The notes beneath the pieces are model-generated. The model was not told where the DNA came from. It did no database searches and worked only from the letters and a program-made list of their open reading frames with translations. A stretch of 45,471 bases of DNA from JBOICV01 sp050740255. GTDB lineage: Bacteria > Pseudomonadota > Gammaproteobacteria > Nevskiales > JBOICV01. Positions 42,479 through 45,471 of the stretch are shown here, piece by piece; position 1 is the stretch's first letter; each line of letters opens with the position of its first letter. A program made the translations under genes and the position numbers. The stretch lies in the NCBI GenBank assembly GCA_050740255.1, contig JBOICV010000072.1, forward strand, positions 1 through 45,471, read 5' to 3'.

Positions 42479-44074
42479 GTGCCGGATAACGTACTGATTC
42501 TCGGCAGCGGCGCCGCTGGTCTGTCGCTGGCGCTGCGGCTGGCTGAGGCCGGAGTCGCCAGCACGGTTTTGTCCAAGGGACGGCTTAGCGACGGCAGCAC
42601 GCTGTGGGCGCAGGGCGGCATCTCCGCGGTGCTCGACGGTCAGGATTCCTTCGAGTCCCACATCCAGGACACGCTGCAGGCCGGCGCTGGTCTGTGCGAT
42701 GAGGCCGCCGTCCGTTTCACCGTCGAACAAGGCCCAAGCTGCATTCAGTGGCTGATCGACAAAGGCGTGCCCTTCACCCGCTCGAGCGAGGACGAGACCG
42801 GTTATCACCTGACGCGTGAAGGGGGTCATTCACACCGGCGCGTCATCCACGCAGCGGACGCCACCGGCCGCGCGCTGGCCACCACGCTGGAGTCCCTCGC
42901 CCGCGCTGAACCGCTCATCCAGGTACTGGAACACCATGTCGCCGTAGACCTCATCACGCTCGCCAAGCTCGGCCCGCTGGTCTCAGGTCAAGGCGATCGC
43001 TGCGTAGGCGCCTATGTGTTCGATCGCCAGAGCGGCCATATTCGCGCGCTGCGTGCGCCGGCGGTGGCGCTGGCGACCGGCGGCGCCAACATGGTTTATC
43101 TGTATTCCAGCAACCCCTTCGGCGCCAGTGGCGACGGCATTGCCATGGCCTGGCGGGCCGGCTGCCGCGTGGCCAACATGGAATTCATGCAGTTCCATCC
43201 CACCTGCCTGTTCCATCCGCAGGCGCATTCCTTTTTGATCACGGAAGCGGTGCGGGGTGAAGGCGGTCAACTGCTGTTGCCGGACGGGACGCGCTTCATG
43301 CCGCAGTTCGATCCACGTGCCGAGCTGGCGCCGCGCGATATCGTGGCGCGCGCAATCGACCATGAAATGAAGCGCCTGGGCCTGGAGCACGTGCTGCTCG
43401 ACATCAGCCACAAACCGGCCCAGTTCGTGCGCGAGCACTTCCCGACGATATACGAGCGTTGCCTGGCGCTGGGCTATGACATGACCAAGCAGGGCTTGCC
43501 GGTGGTACCCGCCGCACACTACACCTGCGGCGGAGTGCGAACCGATCTGAACGGCCGCACCGACTTACCGGGACTTTACGCGGTCGGCGAAACGGCCTGC
43601 ACCGGCCTGCATGGCGCCAACCGCATGGCCAGCAACTCCCTGCTCGAATGCCTGGTCTTCGCCCACAGCGCCGCGCGGGACATCCTGATCAATCGCCTGC
43701 CCGATTCCCACGTCGCCCTGCCAGCATGGGATGAAAGCCGCGTCACCAACTCGGATGAGGAAGTCGTGGTGTCGCACAACTGGCAGGAGGTGCGGCGTTT
43801 CATGTGGGACTACGTCGGCATTGTGCGTACCAACAAACGGCTGGAACGTGCCCTGCATCGGATACGCCTGCTGCAAAACGAGATCCAGGAGTACTACGGC
43901 AACTTCCGCATCACCGCCGACTTGATCGAGTTACGCAATCTGGTGCTGGTCGCGGAGCTGATTGTGCGATCAGCCGCCTCGCGCAGGGAAAGCCGTGGCC
44001 TGCACTACAACCTGGATTATCCCGATGCACTGCCCGAGGCGCAGCCTACGATTCTCAGCCGCAGCGCTTATTGA
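42479..44074 (+). CDS. nadB: L-aspartate oxidase
   Basis: A 531-residue flavoenzyme producing iminoaspartate, the first step of de novo NAD synthesis. The FAD-binding start is VLILGSGAAGLSLALRL. Also seen are STLWAQGGISAVL, HRRVIHAADATGRAL, EFMQFHPTCL and the active-site region NRMASNSLLECLVFA. The C-terminal helical domain is complete. The start is GTG 42479, which begins the Rossmann strand directly. Divergence from rpoE is the classical gammaproteobacterial layout. Length is as expected (about 535). Confidence 0.96.
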   Translation: MPDNVLILGSGAAGLSLALRLAEAGVASTVLSKGRLSDGSTLWAQGGISAVLDGQDSFESHIQDTLQAGAGLCDEAAVRFTVEQGPSCIQWLIDKGVPFTRSSEDETGYHLTREGGHSHRRVIHAADATGRALATTLESLARAEPLIQVLEHHVAVDLITLAKLGPLVSGQGDRCVGAYVFDRQSGHIRALRAPAVALATGGANMVYLYSSNPFGASGDGIAMAWRAGCRVANMEFMQFHPTCLFHPQAHSFLITEAVRGEGGQLLLPDGTRFMPQFDPRAELAPRDIVARAIDHEMKRLGLEHVLLDISHKPAQFVREHFPTIYERCLALGYDMTKQGLPVVPAAHYTCGGVRTDLNGRTDLPGLYAVGETACTGLHGANRMASNSLLECLVFAHSAARDILINRLPDSHVALPAWDESRVTNSDEEVVVSHNWQEVRRFMWDYVGIVRTNKRLERALHRIRLLQNEIQEYYGNFRITADLIELRNLVLVAELIVRSAASRRESRGLHYNLDYPDALPEAQPTILSRSAY

Positions 44075-44112
44075 GCCTTGCCCAAATGGCTAACGGATCT
44101 TCCGCAACTCTG

Positions 44113-44201
44113 AAATCCCCCGCTCAGCGCAGTCGCGCTTCACGGCCCCTTTACAAAAAGGGGGCAGCCGGTTACCGCTTGCGGTGGACGGCGGGGGATT
44201 T
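44113..44201. repeat. 89-bp MITE-like element with AAATCCCCC ends (second copy)
   Basis: Terminal inverted repeats AAATCCCCC (44113-44121) and GGGGGATTT (44193-44201), with an internal CCCCTTTACAAAAAGGGG hairpin. It matches the element at 24966-25053 in ends, internal hairpin and length. It begins 38 nt after the nadB stop. Confidence 0.78.
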
Positions 44202-44218
44202 TGGACTGGCGCGGGTAT

Positions 44219-44380
44219 TATTGAGCTTTCCTAAAAAGATGACAGAACCCACGGGTACGGACGCCCTCATCCGGCGCTTCGCGCCACCTTCTCCCGGAGG
44301 GAGAAGGTAAAGATATCCCCTCTCCCTCCGGGAGAGGGGCAGGGGTGAGGGCGCTGTCACTCAATATGGAAAGCTCAATA
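44219..44380. repeat. 162-bp element with perfect 13-bp inverted ends and nested palindromes
   Basis: TATTGAGCTTTCC (44219-44231) and GGAAAGCTCAATA (44368-44380) are perfect inverted repeats. Nested inside are GCCCTCA/TGAGGGC (44263-44269, 44346-44352). The innermost layer is two hairpins, ACCTTCTCCCGGAGGGAGAAGGT (about 44286-44308) and CCCTCTCCCTCCGGGAGAGGG. With the element at 44113 it fills the 322-nt gap between the convergent nadB and ygfX genes; I see no gene in that gap. Confidence 0.75.
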
Positions 44381-44396
44381 GTCAATTGCACAATCC

Positions 44397-44873
44397 TCAA
44401 TGGACTTCATTTAGGCGCGTTGCAGACAACTGCTGCGCCGTGACGCGCAGGCGCGCGCGCAATTGCCGCAGAGTGTTGAAGTCCAGGCTGTCCGGCAACA
44501 GAATCAGGTTGCGCCGCGACTGACCACGCAGCAGCGCAAAATTCAGAATCACCAGCCGCGGATGCAGATAACTGCAGGGCAGTAACTTCGCCTCGGCAGT
44601 CACACCGGCGTTGTCTTCCAGCAACCAGCGGCCATCCGGCTGCCACAGCGCGCGCCGGATAAGCTTGCGGCTGCGGCGCAAAACGTGCACGTGGTGGCTG
44701 CCATAGGCCGAAGCGGCAATCAAAACCAACGAAGCCGCTAGTAGCCAGCGATTCGGTACGCCCGCAATCACCACCGCCGCGGCGATGGCATGGAAGGCCA
44801 ACAGAATACAGGCCAGCCATTTTGAGGGGCGCGGCCGCAAATCAAGCGCGGTGGCGAATTCTTTCGATGACAT
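44397..44873 (-). CDS. ygfX: YgfX family membrane protein
   Basis: A 158-residue protein of the YgfX family (once called toxin CptA). Two N-terminal membrane helices (about 18-37 and 41-60, WLACILLAFHAIAAAVVIAG and WLLAASLVLIAASAYG) are followed by a soluble domain with WQPDGRWLLED and LVILNFALLRGQSRRNLILLPDSLD. It always accompanies sdhE. Its start overlaps the sdhE end by 32 nt. A toxin role has been proposed and disputed in E. coli; assembly of membrane or flavin complexes is an alternative. Confidence 0.88.
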   Translation of the reverse strand: MSSKEFATALDLRPRPSKWLACILLAFHAIAAAVVIAGVPNRWLLAASLVLIAASAYGSHHVHVLRRSRKLIRRALWQPDGRWLLEDNAGVTAEAKLLPCSYLHPRLVILNFALLRGQSRRNLILLPDSLDFNTLRQLRARLRVTAQQLSATRLNEVH

Positions 44874-45081
44874 CTCTCATCTCTGTGTCGGTGGCGGATT
44901 GCTGACCGATCAGGCAGGCGTGCAGATCGGGGTCTTCCATCGCCAACAGGCGTTGGAAAGCGGCTTGCTGGTTCGGAAGCAGCGTTTCGTAAGTTTCAGC
45001 CAGGAATTTTTCCAGAAGGACATCCAGCTCTTTCATTCCTCGCCGGCACCGCCAGCGAAGACGATTCAATTCCGCGCCCAA
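44842..45081 (-). CDS. sdhE: FAD assembly factor SdhE
   Basis: A 79-residue helical protein that promotes covalent FAD attachment to the flavoprotein subunits SdhA and FrdA. The essential RGM motif is present (CRRGMKELDVLLEKFL), followed by LLAMEDPDLHACLIG. It lies directly behind sdhB and in front of ygfX, which is the common arrangement in Proteobacteria. Confidence 0.94.
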   Translation of the reverse strand: MGAELNRLRWRCRRGMKELDVLLEKFLAETYETLLPNQQAAFQRLLAMEDPDLHACLIGQQSATDTEMRDVIERIRHRA

Positions 45082-45107
45082 GTTACGTCCCTGTAGCCCA
45101 AAACTCC

Positions 45108-45136
45108 CCTCTCCCCCACGACGTGGGGGAGAGGGT
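45108..45136. repeat. Perfect 13-bp hairpin between sdhB and sdhE
   Basis: CCCTCTCCCCCAC (45108-45120), loop GAC, and GTGGGGGAGAGGG (45124-45136). The unit resembles the CCCTCTCCCTCC/GGGAGAGGG hairpins near 44320 and is followed by a related TTAGGGTGAGGG tail. No U-tract follows on either strand; partial termination or processing within the sdh transcript is possible. Confidence 0.7.
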
Positions 45137-45158
45137 TAGGGTGAGGGGGCGCTCTGCT

Positions 45159-45471
45159 TCAGCCCCGGCGTTCAATCAGCAACTTCTTGGTCTCGGCAAT
45201 GGCCTTGGCCGGATTGAGGCCCTTGGGACAGGTATTGGTGCAGTTCATGATGGTGTGGCAACGGTAAAGCTTGAACGGATCTTCAAGATTATCGAGCCGT
45301 TCCCGTTTGGCCCCATCCCGTGAATCAATCAGCCAGCGATAGGCCTGCAACAAAACCGCAGGGCCAAGATAACGGTTGCCGTTCCACCAGTAGGACGGAC
45401 ACGACGTGGAGCAGCACGCACACAGAATGCATTCATAAAGCCCATCAAGCAGCGCGCGGTCCCCATGGGAC
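45159..45471 (-). CDS. sdhB: Succinate dehydrogenase iron-sulfur subunit, C-terminal part (5' end beyond window)
   Basis: The last 103 codons of SdhB, the electron-transfer subunit of succinate dehydrogenase. The Cys clusters for the [4Fe-4S] and [3Fe-4S] centres are visible: CILCACCSTSCPSYWWNG and CHTIMNCTNTCPKGLNP. The tail PAKAIAETKKLLIERRG is typical. The full protein is about 235-240 residues, so slightly more than half lies beyond the right edge. sdhE and ygfX follow in the same direction. Confidence 0.96.
   Translation of the reverse strand, partial: SHGDRALLDGLYECILCACCSTSCPSYWWNGNRYLGPAVLLQAYRWLIDSRDGAKRERLDNLEDPFKLYRCHTIMNCTNTCPKGLNPAKAIAETKKLLIERRG

Noticed and set aside
44263..44352. 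Possible CRISPR or tandem repeat array
   Set aside because: The repeats are nested palindromes, not direct repeats with regular spacers.
44397..45081. sdhE-ygfX as a toxin-antitoxin pair
   Set aside because: This older interpretation (CptB-CptA) is disputed; position after sdhB and the intact RGM motif favour the FAD-assembly role of SdhE.

Overview
The window looks like the chromosome of a GC-rich Gammaproteobacterium. Gene orders supporting this include lolC-lolD-comEC-msbA-lpxK-ycaR-kdsB, rluC divergent from rne, rpoE-rseA-rseB-degQ with lepA-lepB-rnc-era-recO-pdxJ-acpS, nadB divergent from rpoE, and sdhB-sdhE-ygfX. Genus cannot be fixed from the sequence. I found no rRNA, tRNA, CRISPR array, prophage or complete insertion sequence.

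Left edge (1-2041) is the accessory part. It holds the N-terminal 370 codons of a type I restriction-modification methylase (hsdM, running off the edge). Next to it is an 880-bp segment with the anatomy of an integron gene cassette: one tightly packed ORF, a well-formed attC site, and a cassette start that is the reverse complement of the attC R'' box. The cassette ORF is more AT-rich than its surroundings and carries PD-(D/E)XK nuclease-like motifs. No integron integrase is seen; the cassette abuts the 3' end of a chromosomal TraB/GumN-like gene.

2054-9047: a GumN-like protein, a HAD phosphatase and rluC form a leftward overlapping operon. Divergently, RNase E (rne) follows a 360-nt leader, and a CobB-type sirtuin follows rne. 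8286-16232: a leftward cell-envelope block (kdsB, ycaR, lpxK, msbA, comEC, lolD and one Lol permease) for Kdo activation, lipid A synthesis and export, and lipoprotein release, with comEC for DNA uptake.

16293-23615 (rightward): a small exported protein, aguA and aguB (agmatine to putrescine), an ACT-like protein, mfd and a PAP2-like membrane protein. 23623-29638 (leftward): mtnP and hpt (purine salvage), nagZ and an L,D-transpeptidase (peptidoglycan), rlmD, a 3'-5' exonuclease and cysM, mostly linked by 4-8 nt overlaps.

29675-31549 (rightward) is a striking gene: a GacS/BarA-like hybrid protein sitting beside cysM-rlmD as gacS does in Pseudomonas. It has lost its sensor region, the H-box histidine, the N-box asparagine, the G2 box and the first receiver aspartate, but keeps an intact second receiver and an HPt domain.

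31546-42337 (leftward): acpS, pdxJ, recO, era, rnc, a DUF4845 protein, lepB, lepA, a glutaredoxin-like protein, an HtrA protease, rseB, rseA and rpoE, with a good sigma-E-type promoter in front of rpoE. nadB diverges from it. The right edge carries ygfX, sdhE and the C-terminal part of sdhB. Several families of small palindromic repeats are scattered through the intergenic gaps, and one has become part of the HAD phosphatase reading frame.
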